Source: a virus. Taken from it: a stretch of DNA of 64,000 bases. Below, piece after piece: positions 1 through 9,976 of this stretch (position 1 is its first letter; each line of letters starts with the position of its first letter). The translations under genes and the position numbers were made by a program. Below the pieces are notes generated by a model that saw nothing but the letters and a program-made list of their open reading frames with translations, did no database searches and had not been told where the DNA came from. The DNA lies in the IMG/VR virus record IMGVR_UViG_3300023179_000035, positions 1 to 64,000 of that record; one strand, 5' to 3'.

Positions 1-1
1 C

Positions 2-3000
2 ACCTACCAGTTGCTGCAAGCCGCCACCCAGACAGCCGCCGACTCCCAGGCCTCAAAGAACAAGGGCGTCATGAGCGGGGAGGTCAAGAAGATAAAGGAC
101 AAGCTTATCGACACGATAGGCTCAGCCAACGTCGCGAAGCAGTCCCTGCTGCAGAACAAGGAGTTCTACCTCGCTACGCCCGACGCGTCGGGCATAATAC
201 AGTACCTTAAGCAGCTGTCCCCCGTAGACATAAGCAGTGTGACATCGACCAAGGCATACCTGCAGTACCTCTCCATTTTGCAGGCCGCCATGCTAGACGG
301 CGTCGTCATCAATTTAGACTTTGACAAGTCTGCCGACTACTCCCACCCGCTAAGGCTCGTCTTTCCAAGCGCTTATTCTATAAAGCCGAGCGCTTACACG
401 GCGGCGGGGCTGCTAGACTCTTTGAACCAGCCAAACTCAGGTCTGATTATTGGTGTCGGAGGCGGGCCGCCGGCTGACGTGCCTAACTCTTACATTCCAA
501 TAACAGCCCAAATGAACGACATACTGTCGCTGGCGCCGCAGTATGACATGTACTCTCTCTTCGACTTCATAGCACAGGAGCTGCTGTACTCTTATAACGT
601 CAACCAAAAGGTCAACTATTCCTTCGTCCAGAAGGTGCTGCAGATGTCTAAGGCGGGGACGTCGAACGTTGTCGCTAGGTCACCAGAGTGCCAGCTGGAC
701 GCCTTGGCCTATGCACAAGATTCAGTCAGCGGCATGGGGGTCCTGATATTTGAAGATAACGACATAAGGTACAACCAGCTAGTCCTAGAGTCAGGGGCTT
801 ACTACCTCGTTGACAGCATCTTTGACACAGTCGACGAGGCTGGCCTCAACAGCGACGTGGTCGACAGGTTCAACAAGTACATGAGCGACCTGGACTCTGC
901 CTCTAAGTCGCTAGACAGCCTCATGAAGCTAGAGGACACATCGCGGTTGGACCCGAGGTACGACGGCTATTACATCGATCCGGTCAAAAAAGTGATGGAC
1001 ACGCTCTTCGGTGGTTCCACGCCAACGGGGGTGACATTCAGCCAGGTGCAGGCCAAAGAAGCAATCATGTCAGTCTTTCGGCTCGCCTCCGGCAACAGCG
1101 GCGTCCGCAACTACCTTTTCATGTTGGCGTACCTCGCGTCCGTCGGCAACACGGGAGAGCTGTTTGACAAGTTCTGGTCGTCTCTGGTCAGCCTCATCAA
1201 GTCTTACTCCGGCTTGGACGACAAGACGTCGACCGCTGTGTCAGGCCTGAACTTAGACAGCCCAACCATCGCGACATTTGACTCTAGCGCTAGTCCTGAC
1301 GGTGTGCATGTCGCCAGCACAGCTGGGTACCTCGCAGAGCTGCTGACTAACAACCCGTCGCTAGGCGTCCAGTACGGCATCGATGTGGACCAGGCTAACA
1401 AGGCCAAGAAAGTGCTCTATAGGCCTTACACAGGCGAGGGCAGGGTAGAGTCTACGCAGGCCGGACTGCAGGCAGCCGACTACCAGAGCCTCGGCATAGA
1501 CCCAACACAGACAAAGGTCTGGTGGGTAGACGACGTGAAGAACGTCGTTGTCATCCACTGCTCTGACTACGTGGCCCACTTCATCGACAACATTCCGAAG
1601 ATAGACATGATCAACATGGCCTACCAGCTTGACACTGGGCTGTGGGCCGACCATGACACTCGTATCACTCCAAAGGACTTATTAAAGTACCTGAAGCCTG
1701 ACGGAGCTATCATGGATGTTGTCAAGCAGAACCTGGGCGGCGGCACCCTGTACTTCTACCTCGACAAGGAGTCTTTCTTCGCCTCCGAGAGCGTCGCGGC
1801 GATCGTCAACATGCTGCGCGACTTGCAGCAAGTCTGCAGCCAGACAATGACAGCCGGCAAGAGCAAGTACAGGGGTATAACAGACGTCCAGGTCCTAGCC
1901 TGGTTCTTTGACCTCGTCTGCAAGTGTTTCTCTTGCTACCCGTCCCGACTGACTGGTTACGTCGACGTCAAGGAGTCATTTTCGGGGCCCGACACTGCCA
2001 TCACGGGCCTCGTGCCGTTTCTGCTGACCTACAGCCAGGACTCGCCCGACGCAGACATCACCAAGTCTTTCTGCCCCCGTGGGCTGCTGGCCAGCAAGGC
2101 GCAAAAATCGTCGACATCAAACGAGGCGGTGTGCCTCACGATGATGCAGAACCTAAACGACAACATAAAGAAGGTCTACTCGTCGCTCGACTCCTTCTCT
2201 TCTAACCTGTTTGGCAAAGACAACATCTTTACGCTGCTGCTGCCGCCACCGCCTGCCAAGCCGTTCCTTGACACCGCCACATTCACAAGCTTTTTCAAGG
2301 ACTCCCAGATAGAGCTGCTGCTCACGCGGATTGACGATTTCTCATCGAGGATCGGCGCCGCGTCGGGCTTCAGCGCCATCGACTCTGGAGTCATTAACGC
2401 CCCCGCGCGGAACATGCTCTACAGGTTCCTTGGTAAGCACCCAGACTCTGACGTGTCTCGCCTCGCAGGTGCTTCTGTCCTGTCAGTGGCGCTGCCAGTC
2501 GGCTTCATGAAATCTTCGGCGGTAGACATAACCAATATCGCTAGCGTCACGCAGCTACAGCCGAAGAGGAAGTCGATCGTCAAGGTCGTCGTAGTCAAGA
2601 AGGACGAGATGAACCCAGACGTCGTGTGGCTCCCGAAGGTCTACCTGTTCGACATGTCCCTGCAACACAGCTTGGACTACAGCCTGATCGTAGAGCCTCC
2701 CGCCTTTTCAACAACAATAAACAAGGGACCAAAGTACAAGGGCGAGCTGACAGGAATACCGCTGCGTGACTATACATTTGGGCCAGGTCCATACTACCAG
2801 CTGCCAGAAGCTACGCCATACAGCTTCCTGTCAGCCGACGAGAAGGACTCGTTGCTGAGAAATCACTTCGAGAGCTACATGCTAGACGCATACCTGTCTA
2901 CTTACACTGGCTTCTCATTCAACGAGCAGTCTATGGTCGACGTGGCGACGCTGCGGCAGGTCAGCGACATAAAGGACCAGTCAGGCATAGCCTTGAAGTT

Positions 3001-3307
3001 GCTAGCAGACCCGCTAGCGTCTGACCCAGCCGCGGGCGGCAGGGTGAAGAAGATGACGAAGGCCAACAGCAACGTCATGGATGACACTGCCCTGAAGAAG
3101 TACCTGCTGTCCCCTCGGCTGTTTGACAGGGTCTTCCACGTCATTGTGGACCCTAACAGCTTCGAGGTCGACGACTCGCTAACGCCGTACACGGTATGGA
3201 ACAACTGGCAATCATTCCTGTCCCAGTATGGAAATACAGCCCTCAATATAGGCATCCCAGCCATAGCTCAATTTCAGGTGTTCGTAGTCCCATACCAGGC
3301 TATTTAG
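2..3307 (+). CDS. Large virion protein, 5' partial (unknown function)
   Basis: The reading frame is open from base 2, with no stop before the first in-frame TTG at 11, so the gene very probably begins upstream of the window and only its last about 1100 residues are seen. The product has no motif I recognise. It is soluble, without signal peptide or membrane spans, and contains a proline run near residue 740 (LLPPPPAKP). It is followed after 13 bases by another large structural-type gene, and the next genes also look like virion components. I infer a baseplate or tail-associated structural protein from context only. The 3' end at 3307 is a TAG stop. Confidence is high that it is coding (very long frame, consistent codon use), low for function. 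Confidence 0.85.
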   Translation, partial: TYQLLQAATQTAADSQASKNKGVMSGEVKKIKDKLIDTIGSANVAKQSLLQNKEFYLATPDASGIIQYLKQLSPVDISSVTSTKAYLQYLSILQAAMLDGVVINLDFDKSADYSHPLRLVFPSAYSIKPSAYTAAGLLDSLNQPNSGLIIGVGGGPPADVPNSYIPITAQMNDILSLAPQYDMYSLFDFIAQELLYSYNVNQKVNYSFVQKVLQMSKAGTSNVVARSPECQLDALAYAQDSVSGMGVLIFEDNDIRYNQLVLESGAYYLVDSIFDTVDEAGLNSDVVDRFNKYMSDLDSASKSLDSLMKLEDTSRLDPRYDGYYIDPVKKVMDTLFGGSTPTGVTFSQVQAKEAIMSVFRLASGNSGVRNYLFMLAYLASVGNTGELFDKFWSSLVSLIKSYSGLDDKTSTAVSGLNLDSPTIATFDSSASPDGVHVASTAGYLAELLTNNPSLGVQYGIDVDQANKAKKVLYRPYTGEGRVESTQAGLQAADYQSLGIDPTQTKVWWVDDVKNVVVIHCSDYVAHFIDNIPKIDMINMAYQLDTGLWADHDTRITPKDLLKYLKPDGAIMDVVKQNLGGGTLYFYLDKESFFASESVAAIVNMLRDLQQVCSQTMTAGKSKYRGITDVQVLAWFFDLVCKCFSCYPSRLTGYVDVKESFSGPDTAITGLVPFLLTYSQDSPDADITKSFCPRGLLASKAQKSSTSNEAVCLTMMQNLNDNIKKVYSSLDSFSSNLFGKDNIFTLLLPPPPAKPFLDTATFTSFFKDSQIELLLTRIDDFSSRIGAASGFSAIDSGVINAPARNMLYRFLGKHPDSDVSRLAGASVLSVALPVGFMKSSAVDITNIASVTQLQPKRKSIVKVVVVKKDEMNPDVVWLPKVYLFDMSLQHSLDYSLIVEPPAFSTTINKGPKYKGELTGIPLRDYTFGPGPYYQLPEATPYSFLSADEKDSLLRNHFESYMLDAYLSTYTGFSFNEQSMVDVATLRQVSDIKDQSGIALKLLADPLASDPAAGGRVKKMTKANSNVMDDTALKKYLLSPRLFDRVFHVIVDPNSFEVDDSLTPYTVWNNWQSFLSQYGNTALNIGIPAIAQFQVFVVPYQAI

Positions 3308-3320
3308 TACAGTGAAATAA

Positions 3321-5165
3321 ATGGCGAAGCCACCACTAATACCCAGCCCGTCTGTCAACCAGACTCCACCGCCGAACATCATAAATACTTTCGCTCCTAT
3401 AGCCGGGAAGAAGAAAGGCGTCAGCGTCAATGACCTCACAGGCTTTCCGCCGTCCGAGGACTGTTATAAGTTTATACTTGTTAGCCCAGCCAGCCCGACG
3501 GCCGATTTCTATTACAACTATTTTGTAAGAGACGAGAGGGTGAAGGGCGACCCCATACAGCAGGACAAAGTCCCACAGGACAGGGCGAAGAAGCGAGTCT
3601 TCCTACAGAAGAAGCCGAGGTACGTCAAGCTGTCCTTCAGCACGCCGTATCCAGGACAGTCAAAGAAGATAGCCGGCGGCATCGAGCAGTACGCCTCCAA
3701 GATAGTGCAGAACAACGGCAACACAGACTTCCTGAGCGTCGTCTTCCAGGACTTCAACGTCTTAGACAGCCTCAGAAAGAACTTGAAGGACTCATTCCCA
3801 GGGGCAGAAGCCGACCAGAAGAAGAAGGCTATATCGGACCTCGTCACCAACTCATCAGCACCGCTCAACTCCTACTTCCTTAGCACTCTCGCAGCTGTCC
3901 CAGACGACCCAGAGGCGTCCACGGTGCAGGTCGGGAATGAGACAGTGTCGTTCAACCCTTACTCTGACCTGGGCAAGGAGTCTCTGATTAGCAGCATCAA
4001 CAACAAGTTCTACGAGGTCATGCTGACAGTCGCGTCTATGGACACCTACTCTGACCACTACGACACGCCGCAGGCGAGCTCGGTCGTGACGCAGCAGAAA
4101 AACTACGGTTACTTCGCTGACCCATACACCATTGCCGAGCCGCTTAACAGCAAGAACAATTACACTGAGCTGCTTCTTGCCGGCTACCAGGTAGACAGGT
4201 ATGTCGTCGATGACAGCGGCATAATGAGCTACCAGAAGTCTATCATCTTAGACCAAGACGATTCGGCCAAGTCCATTATCTACTATGACACAGACGTGCT
4301 GTACGGCGTTACGTACGTCTATGCTGTCAAGGCGATCTATGACGCCAAGCTGGTGCTCAGAGATGTCACTGCAGGTGGATATGTCACCGCCCGCTACCTG
4401 GTCGGCTCCCGTCACTCTGACTTCACTCAGGTACAGTGCGTCAAACAGCACACCCCGCCGCCGCCGGGAGACATCAGGTTCATGTGGGACCCAAAGGAGT
4501 CTGGGCTCTTCATCTCCTGGTGCACGCCAATGAACTCTATGAGGGACGTCAAGGGCTTCAAGGTCTTTAAGAGGTCCAGCATCAATGAGCCCTACCAGAT
4601 GGTGAAGATGTTCGACTTCAATGACGCGTACAACAGGTACCCGCTGCCTGACTTTCTCGCTAACAGTGGCGTAGTCCAGGTGGTGCCGGATACCGACTCA
4701 GGTGACAAGCTGCCTGTCATTTCTTGGTATGACCACGACTTTGACCCATACGGCGTCCAGATGTACGCCCTGGTCTCCTACACGGCCCACAACTATGACT
4801 CCACGCTCTCGGCCCAGTTCCAGGTCACTTATAACCAAGTGACGGGCAGGGCCGAGATGGAGCTCGTATCGAGGCAGGGGGCGCCCCTCGCCTATCCAAA
4901 CATCTACGTCAACAGGTCGTCTCTCTTCGTCAATACGATGGTGTCAGACGGCATGGACAGGTTGCGAATATACTTCGACCCCGCGGCCCGCAGGGCGGTA
5001 AAGAAGTCGAACGGATCCCAGAAGTCTGCCGAGGACCTGTACTTTGCCTACGACCCGCTCGCCAAGACGGGTAGGTATGTCCTCAATATCACGAACCTAG
5101 ACCTGCTGAAGCACACGCAGGTCGACGTTAAAATACTCAACTTAGAAATATCTCAGATTGTGTGA
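3321..5165 (+). CDS. Virion structural protein with fibronectin type III-like segments
   Basis: This 614-residue protein contains two stretches with the alternating pattern of FN3 beta-sandwich domains: about residues 285-345 (YQVDRYVV... then GVTYVYAVKAIYD) and about 375-475 (PPPGDIRFMWDP, LFISWCTP, FKVFKRSS). FN3 domains are common in phage tail and baseplate proteins, where they act in weak surface binding or as spacers. The N-terminus is proline-rich. It sits in a run of five co-directional structural-type genes with short gaps, so it is probably co-transcribed with them. The ATG at 3321 is close behind the preceding stop with only a weak purine-rich leader. Function beyond virion structure is inference. 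Confidence 0.75.
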   Translation: MAKPPLIPSPSVNQTPPPNIINTFAPIAGKKKGVSVNDLTGFPPSEDCYKFILVSPASPTADFYYNYFVRDERVKGDPIQQDKVPQDRAKKRVFLQKKPRYVKLSFSTPYPGQSKKIAGGIEQYASKIVQNNGNTDFLSVVFQDFNVLDSLRKNLKDSFPGAEADQKKKAISDLVTNSSAPLNSYFLSTLAAVPDDPEASTVQVGNETVSFNPYSDLGKESLISSINNKFYEVMLTVASMDTYSDHYDTPQASSVVTQQKNYGYFADPYTIAEPLNSKNNYTELLLAGYQVDRYVVDDSGIMSYQKSIILDQDDSAKSIIYYDTDVLYGVTYVYAVKAIYDAKLVLRDVTAGGYVTARYLVGSRHSDFTQVQCVKQHTPPPPGDIRFMWDPKESGLFISWCTPMNSMRDVKGFKVFKRSSINEPYQMVKMFDFNDAYNRYPLPDFLANSGVVQVVPDTDSGDKLPVISWYDHDFDPYGVQMYALVSYTAHNYDSTLSAQFQVTYNQVTGRAEMELVSRQGAPLAYPNIYVNRSSLFVNTMVSDGMDRLRIYFDPAARRAVKKSNGSQKSAEDLYFAYDPLAKTGRYVLNITNLDLLKHTQVDVKILNLEISQIV

Positions 5166-5224
5166 GGCGTGATTTATGTGTCAGACTTTCGCTGTAGGAT
5201 TATTTAGCGTGAAGGACTAGAGGC

Positions 5225-5926
5225 ATGGGATTCCTAGACAACACAACGAGCAACATCATACTTGACGCTGTGCTGACCGACGTCGGCAGGCAGTTCCTTG
5301 CGCGCAATGACGGATCGTTCTCGGTCTTTCAGTTCGGCATGGGAGACGATGAGGTCGACTATGGCCTCATAAAGAAGTACGGCAGGACGGTCGGCAAGGA
5401 GAAGATACAGAAGAACACTCCCGTCTTTGAGGCCCTGACGAACCAGGACTACGCCCTCAAGTACCACCTTGTCATGATCAACAACCAGGGCCTCACCTAC
5501 CTCCCAACTATCAACCTGGTGGGCAGTCAGACGTTCTACCAGCTTAAGATCTCGTCAGGTGGCACCTCAGCCTCTAGCGCCACTGTGCAGCTGAAGACAT
5601 CGAACGGCCTGGGCGGCAACATTGACGTAGACCTACAGGACACGAGCTTCTTCCTTGAGATGTCGAACCTCTTCCTGCAGACATCGCAGAGCTCAAGCGC
5701 CACCCTCCTGTCGGTCGACGGCAAGCAGCGCGCCCTATACTCGCTCATAGCAGGCACCGCTAGCCCAGACGGCACAGTGACCGTCAGCTTCACGCTAGCC
5801 CCCAGAACCATCAGCGCGGCGATGTTCAACGTCTACGGGGTCAACGGCACCATCACCACGTACGTCAAGGTGACAGGCAACAACTCTGGTGTGACGGCGG
5901 AGTTCCCAGTCAAGATCACACAGTAA
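5225..5926 (+). CDS. Conserved phage structural protein, 'GFLDNTTSNIILDAVLTD' type
   Basis: The 233-residue product starts with MGFLDNTTSNIILDAVLTD followed by VGRQFLARNDGSF, an N-terminus I recognise from conserved structural proteins of large T4-like phages of aquatic bacteria. No enzymatic motif is visible. The C-terminal half is beta-rich and threonine/serine-rich, as in tail-fibre or baseplate-associated proteins. The start at 5225 is supported by the conserved N-terminus; the leader reads GAAGGACTAGAGGC before ATG. An AT-rich stretch at 5200 (GGATTATTTAG) could be a promoter. It lies between the FN3-like gene and another conserved structural gene. Exact role in the virion unknown. Confidence 0.75.
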   Translation: MGFLDNTTSNIILDAVLTDVGRQFLARNDGSFSVFQFGMGDDEVDYGLIKKYGRTVGKEKIQKNTPVFEALTNQDYALKYHLVMINNQGLTYLPTINLVGSQTFYQLKISSGGTSASSATVQLKTSNGLGGNIDVDLQDTSFFLEMSNLFLQTSQSSSATLLSVDGKQRALYSLIAGTASPDGTVTVSFTLAPRTISAAMFNVYGVNGTITTYVKVTGNNSGVTAEFPVKITQ

Positions 5927-5944
5927 GGGCTAGGATACAGAAAA

Positions 5945-7117
5945 ATGCCATTATTCAAACAGTTCGACGCTGCCGACATCAAGACGGCTAGGTCCTTCCT
6001 CAACCAGCTCATAGACGTCTTAGAGGAGAGCGTGAGTGGCTCTTCTAACCGGAGGTCCTACCAACACTTCGTGACAGGTGGGATTGGCCTTGGAGTAACG
6101 TCTTCCCTCTACCAGACGGTCTACGACCAGGACTTCACGCTGCAGACTGCCAACCCAATCTTCGATGTAACAGTAGGATTAAACCCGAACGGCAGCACAG
6201 TCTCAGGTTCGAAGACAGGAGTCGACGCCGCCGGCAAGGAGCTGTTCCCGTCACAGTCTCTCATGATGAGAGAGAAGATGGACATCTACAGGCAGTTCGC
6301 GAAGACGCTGCTCGGGTCACCTGACTCAGAGTTTGAGTTTGACTCAACGAAGGTCGACTCGGCCATGTTCATGGCCTTCCGGAGGCTGTTCTCTAGGGAC
6401 GGCATCAAGAACCAGACTTTCGCGATGCGCATGTACGCGTCGGCCTCCAGCGGCTCTAATAACGCGCCAAACACCAACTACACCTCGGTATCTGGCTCGA
6501 CTTACTACACAGACTTTGGCTCTGCCATATCGAAGCAGTCTGGCCCCGGAGGGATGTTCTCCAGCGTCGTCGACGCTTCTAACAAGACACGGACAGTGGG
6601 CCAGATATTCTACGACAGAGGCATCGTGGTCTACGACCTCAACAAGATCATCAAGGGAAACGAACACGTCACAGGCACTATCAAGGCCATGAGCCCAATA
6701 GGCATAGGCCAGATAGGCAACGCGGGCGGCAACCCAAGCGCGACTTTCATACCAGACCTTATGGTGTCTGGGTCCATAGACGACATCGTCGACTGCCTTT
6801 GCTCTACGAGGTTTAGCTCCGGCTCCCTGTCGACGGTTACTTTCCAGAACATCACAAACATCAACTCCACCCTAGTCTTCTGCAAGGCGGCCGCCGACGA
6901 GTTTAACTACTCGCAGAACCCGACCTACGTCGACAACAACAACAGGATAGTCGTCATCGACCCAGGCCAGGAGGACGTCCAGCAGAGCTTTACTTTCGTG
7001 ACGACGATAGGGCTCTACGACCCTGTCGGTAACTTGCTGGCTGTCGCCAAGCTGTCACGTCCAGTAGAGAAGAGCTCTGAGAGGGACCTCACGTTCAGGG
7101 TTAGGCTGGACTTCTAA
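5945..7117 (+). CDS. Conserved virion/tail structural protein
   Basis: The product has 390 residues. The N-terminal region (DAADIKTARSFLNQLIDVLEES) is helical, and the rest is a mixed alpha/beta protein ending in a conserved-looking block (IVVIDPGQEDVQQSF, LYDPVGNLLAVAKLSRPVEK, RDLTFRVRLDF). Such 'new information on product / state' type C-termini occur in structural proteins of large myoviruses, but I cannot attach a T4 gene number. There are no signal sequence or membrane spans. The gene follows the 233-residue gene after 18 bases and precedes the LamG-like gene after 18 bases, so the group is an operon. Coding is certain; virion role is inference. Confidence 0.75.
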   Translation: MPLFKQFDAADIKTARSFLNQLIDVLEESVSGSSNRRSYQHFVTGGIGLGVTSSLYQTVYDQDFTLQTANPIFDVTVGLNPNGSTVSGSKTGVDAAGKELFPSQSLMMREKMDIYRQFAKTLLGSPDSEFEFDSTKVDSAMFMAFRRLFSRDGIKNQTFAMRMYASASSGSNNAPNTNYTSVSGSTYYTDFGSAISKQSGPGGMFSSVVDASNKTRTVGQIFYDRGIVVYDLNKIIKGNEHVTGTIKAMSPIGIGQIGNAGGNPSATFIPDLMVSGSIDDIVDCLCSTRFSSGSLSTVTFQNITNINSTLVFCKAAADEFNYSQNPTYVDNNNRIVVIDPGQEDVQQSFTFVTTIGLYDPVGNLLAVAKLSRPVEKSSERDLTFRVRLDF

Positions 7118-7135
7118 GAAGGGCCCAGGGGGCAA

Positions 7136-9541
7136 ATGTCCGTCTTCTCCCTGCAGCCCTTCGACACCGAGGTGCTGTCTCTGGCGACCAACCACGAGAC
7201 GTACTTCGTCAGTAGCTCTGCCGGGGTGACGGGCTCTATCACCTACAACGCGAGGACATTTAAGTCTCTGAAGGAGCTGGCAGACCTACCGCCAGCTTTC
7301 ATCACAGACAACATATTTCAGGCCCAGCAGGACCTAGCCATAGCGGTGGCTGATCCGACTGTGCAAGACGTGACGTCCTACCTACAGCACTACTTCGACA
7401 AGGTCAACGAGCTGGAGTCGGCTGAGGTCGTGAAGGAGGTAGAGAGGCTGAAGCCCGCCTACATCGACGAGGACCCACCCATCAAAGTCATGGGAATGAA
7501 AGCAGTGCTCTCGTCCACGCTAATGCCCTACTACAGGGCGCAGCACGGCAGCTACGCCTACTCCTACTACAACTACTACTGCGTAAACTTCGTCTCGTCC
7601 AGCGGCTCGATCAAGTACTCTGGCATCGTTTATCCAAATGACGGGGGCCTGACGCCAACCGACAGCTTCAGCCTAGACTTTTACATAAACGTCAGGAGGC
7701 CGCCGTCAGACGTACCGCGGCCAGGCACCGTCCTGCACTTGTCTTCGTGCTACGCCATCAGCGTCGTGTCGGGCACGCACGTCAACTCTAGCGGCTACCT
7801 CGACAGCTACGGCCTGCTCCTGCAGCTGAGCCACAGCGCAGACATAGCGCCGCACGCCGCTTCAGCTGGACCGTTCCCGCAGGACCTCATCTTCAAGTTT
7901 GACGATGTCCTGCGGCAGGACGTGTGGCACCACGTCATCGTCAGGTGGGATCCGGCCATCGACAACGGGCTGGGCAACCTCCGCGTCGACGGCTTGGACG
8001 TCGGCAGCTTCTACGTGCCGTCCTCCTCCATAGCTTCTACTGCTGCGACGACGCCTGACGCCCTAGTGGTCGGCAATTACTACGACGGTGTCAACGATGC
8101 GACAGACGGACTGCGAACCTTCTTCTCAGCCGACGCCTCCACTGCCTACGGCGTCGTCCAGCTAGACGCAGCCACCGGAGTCGTCGAGCCGTCAAACTAC
8201 CTCTTCTCTCACCCAGGTTTCTTTGAGCTGCACGACCTGTCAGTCAAGGACTACTACGTAGACGACGACTTCACAGACGTCAGGTCGACGCCGACGACCC
8301 TGAGCGGCTGCGCCCTCTACGTGCCTCCATACTTTTACGAGGAGACGCCAGCCAGGTCGCCTGTCGTGATTGGCCTGACGACCCACGGCGGCGTGCCGTA
8401 TAGCCCAACGACTGCCGGGCAGGGTAGGACTTCGACGCCCCACAGCCTGTCGCTGTCGGACGGCTGTGGGACGCTTCACATGAACTTGGAGAATCACTTC
8501 AAGGACATGGTCACGGGAAGGCTGCCCAGGTTTGTAGGCCTCCACATGTCTACCGACAACGCCTACTACAATGACGAGCCGCCGGACGACGCTCGTACAT
8601 ACCTGGACTCTAACGACCAGCAGCTGACTGCTAGGAACTACACGCTGCTGCCCTGCGATGACGGCACCTTCACTCCGATACCCTCATTTTTCTCCTGCGA
8701 CGATAGGGTACAGCTGTACCTTGTCAGCGGCTCTGTGTCAGAAGTGACAGTCTCGCCTGGCACGTCTCAGGAGGCTGTCGTGGTACAGGGGACGACAAAG
8801 GCAGACCCACCGGCCGACTTTACCAATATCACATCAGAGCTGTTCCAGCTGCAGAAGGTCGACCAGGTGCTGGGCTTCAGCCCGCAGAAATACCTTCGGC
8901 CGCCCGGCCCCACTTTTAACTCATGGCTAACAGACACAGACCTGACAGACCCCTACTACGACAGGACGCAGCCGACTGCCATGTACTGGAAGTACCTGCA
9001 GAACAGCTCTAATGAGTTCATCGTCTTCAACGCTAGCAGCCTATTTTACGGCGACTCTATAGAGCCTGGCAGCGTTGAGGTGGTCGGGTCCGTCTTTGGA
9101 GACACTACATACCGCAGCATCGTCCTACGCGACGACTCTCGAGGTGTCGTCTACAGGGCGGACAGCGAGTCTGCGCCATTCATGCAGGGAGACGTCGGCA
9201 ACGTCTTCTACCCAGAGGGCGTCATCATGTTGAAGCACCCAGTGCTCAGCAACGTGGGCATGTGGTCCTTCAGCGTCAGGTTTAGGGGCAGCAGGAACGT
9301 GCACGTGTTCAAGATAGAGGCCATGGCCCCCCGCGGCATGGTAAACTCATCGTCCAATCCAAGCTACATACAGCTCGCCCCCACGGCCAACAACATCGAC
9401 GCCAACGAGAAGTTCGTCTACGTCAGCGGCGTCAACTTCCACGACGAGGACTTCAACATAGTGGCTCGCACGAAGCTAGCCCAGCCTGTCGTCAAGCGGC
9501 TATCCTCACGCATCATGGTGAAGAGCAAGATAGACTTCTGA
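7136..9541 (+). CDS. Large virion protein with LamG/concanavalin A-like segment
   Basis: The 801-residue product has a LamG-like jelly-roll segment at about residues 165-300: TDSFSLDFYINVRRP, then DVWHHVIVRWDP, then LRVDGLDVGSFYV, the usual strand order of that fold, which often binds glycans. The rest is unassigned. Its C-terminus (KRLSSRIMVKSKIDF) resembles the basic/hydrophobic ending of the preceding gene (RDLTFRVRLDF). It lies in a structural operon and its TGA stop overlaps the ATG of the gp4-like gene by one base (TGATG), so the two are translationally coupled. Probable baseplate or fibre component with receptor-binding potential; that role is inferred. Confidence 0.75.
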   Translation: MSVFSLQPFDTEVLSLATNHETYFVSSSAGVTGSITYNARTFKSLKELADLPPAFITDNIFQAQQDLAIAVADPTVQDVTSYLQHYFDKVNELESAEVVKEVERLKPAYIDEDPPIKVMGMKAVLSSTLMPYYRAQHGSYAYSYYNYYCVNFVSSSGSIKYSGIVYPNDGGLTPTDSFSLDFYINVRRPPSDVPRPGTVLHLSSCYAISVVSGTHVNSSGYLDSYGLLLQLSHSADIAPHAASAGPFPQDLIFKFDDVLRQDVWHHVIVRWDPAIDNGLGNLRVDGLDVGSFYVPSSSIASTAATTPDALVVGNYYDGVNDATDGLRTFFSADASTAYGVVQLDAATGVVEPSNYLFSHPGFFELHDLSVKDYYVDDDFTDVRSTPTTLSGCALYVPPYFYEETPARSPVVIGLTTHGGVPYSPTTAGQGRTSTPHSLSLSDGCGTLHMNLENHFKDMVTGRLPRFVGLHMSTDNAYYNDEPPDDARTYLDSNDQQLTARNYTLLPCDDGTFTPIPSFFSCDDRVQLYLVSGSVSEVTVSPGTSQEAVVVQGTTKADPPADFTNITSELFQLQKVDQVLGFSPQKYLRPPGPTFNSWLTDTDLTDPYYDRTQPTAMYWKYLQNSSNEFIVFNASSLFYGDSIEPGSVEVVGSVFGDTTYRSIVLRDDSRGVVYRADSESAPFMQGDVGNVFYPEGVIMLKHPVLSNVGMWSFSVRFRGSRNVHVFKIEAMAPRGMVNSSSNPSYIQLAPTANNIDANEKFVYVSGVNFHDEDFNIVARTKLAQPVVKRLSSRIMVKSKIDF

Positions 9542-9936
9542 TGCCGCGTAGGAAGAAGAGGCGGGGGCACTACCACAGGGGCGAGTACACCTCGTCTAAG
9601 ACGCAGCAGGTCTGCAGGTACAGGTCAGGCTGGGAGCTGTCCCTAATGCAGTACCTGGACTCTGACCCGGCCACGGCCACCTGGTCCTACGAGTCAGTCG
9701 TGATAGAGTACGTCAGCAACGCCAGGACAGGCAAGAAGCGCAGGTACTTCCCCGACTTCTATGTTGAGACAGCCTCGGGAGAGCGCCAGCTCATTGAGGT
9801 GAAGCCGTCAAAGAAGCTCCGCCAGCTGGCGGTGGCCAAGAAGCTGTCTGCTGCAGGAGACTGGTGCAGGGACAACCAGGTGACGCTCAGAATAATAACT
9901 GAGGTGGAGCTGAAGGAGCTTGGGCTTCTGAAGTAG
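9541..9936 (+). CDS. 4: gp4-like head completion nuclease (PD-(D/E)XK, copy 1)
   Basis: The 131-residue protein matches the T4 gp4 head-completion family in length and motif order: basic N-terminus, YRSGWE (E32), W-x-YES, RRYFPDF (D72), then IEVKPSKK (E86, K88), which is the E...PD...ExK nuclease core shared with TnsA-type endonucleases. T4 gp4 acts after packaging, when heads are made competent to join tails. The start codon overlaps the stop of the upstream structural gene. A second member of the same family lies at 35076-35429. Assignment to the fold is strong; which of the two copies does the gp4 job is not decided by sequence. Confidence 0.8.
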   Translation: MPRRKKRRGHYHRGEYTSSKTQQVCRYRSGWELSLMQYLDSDPATATWSYESVVIEYVSNARTGKKRRYFPDFYVETASGERQLIEVKPSKKLRQLAVAKKLSAAGDWCRDNQVTLRIITEVELKELGLLK

Positions 9937-9976
9937 GGATTTTACTGGAAGCCCCCCAGTGTCGTAGAATACGACA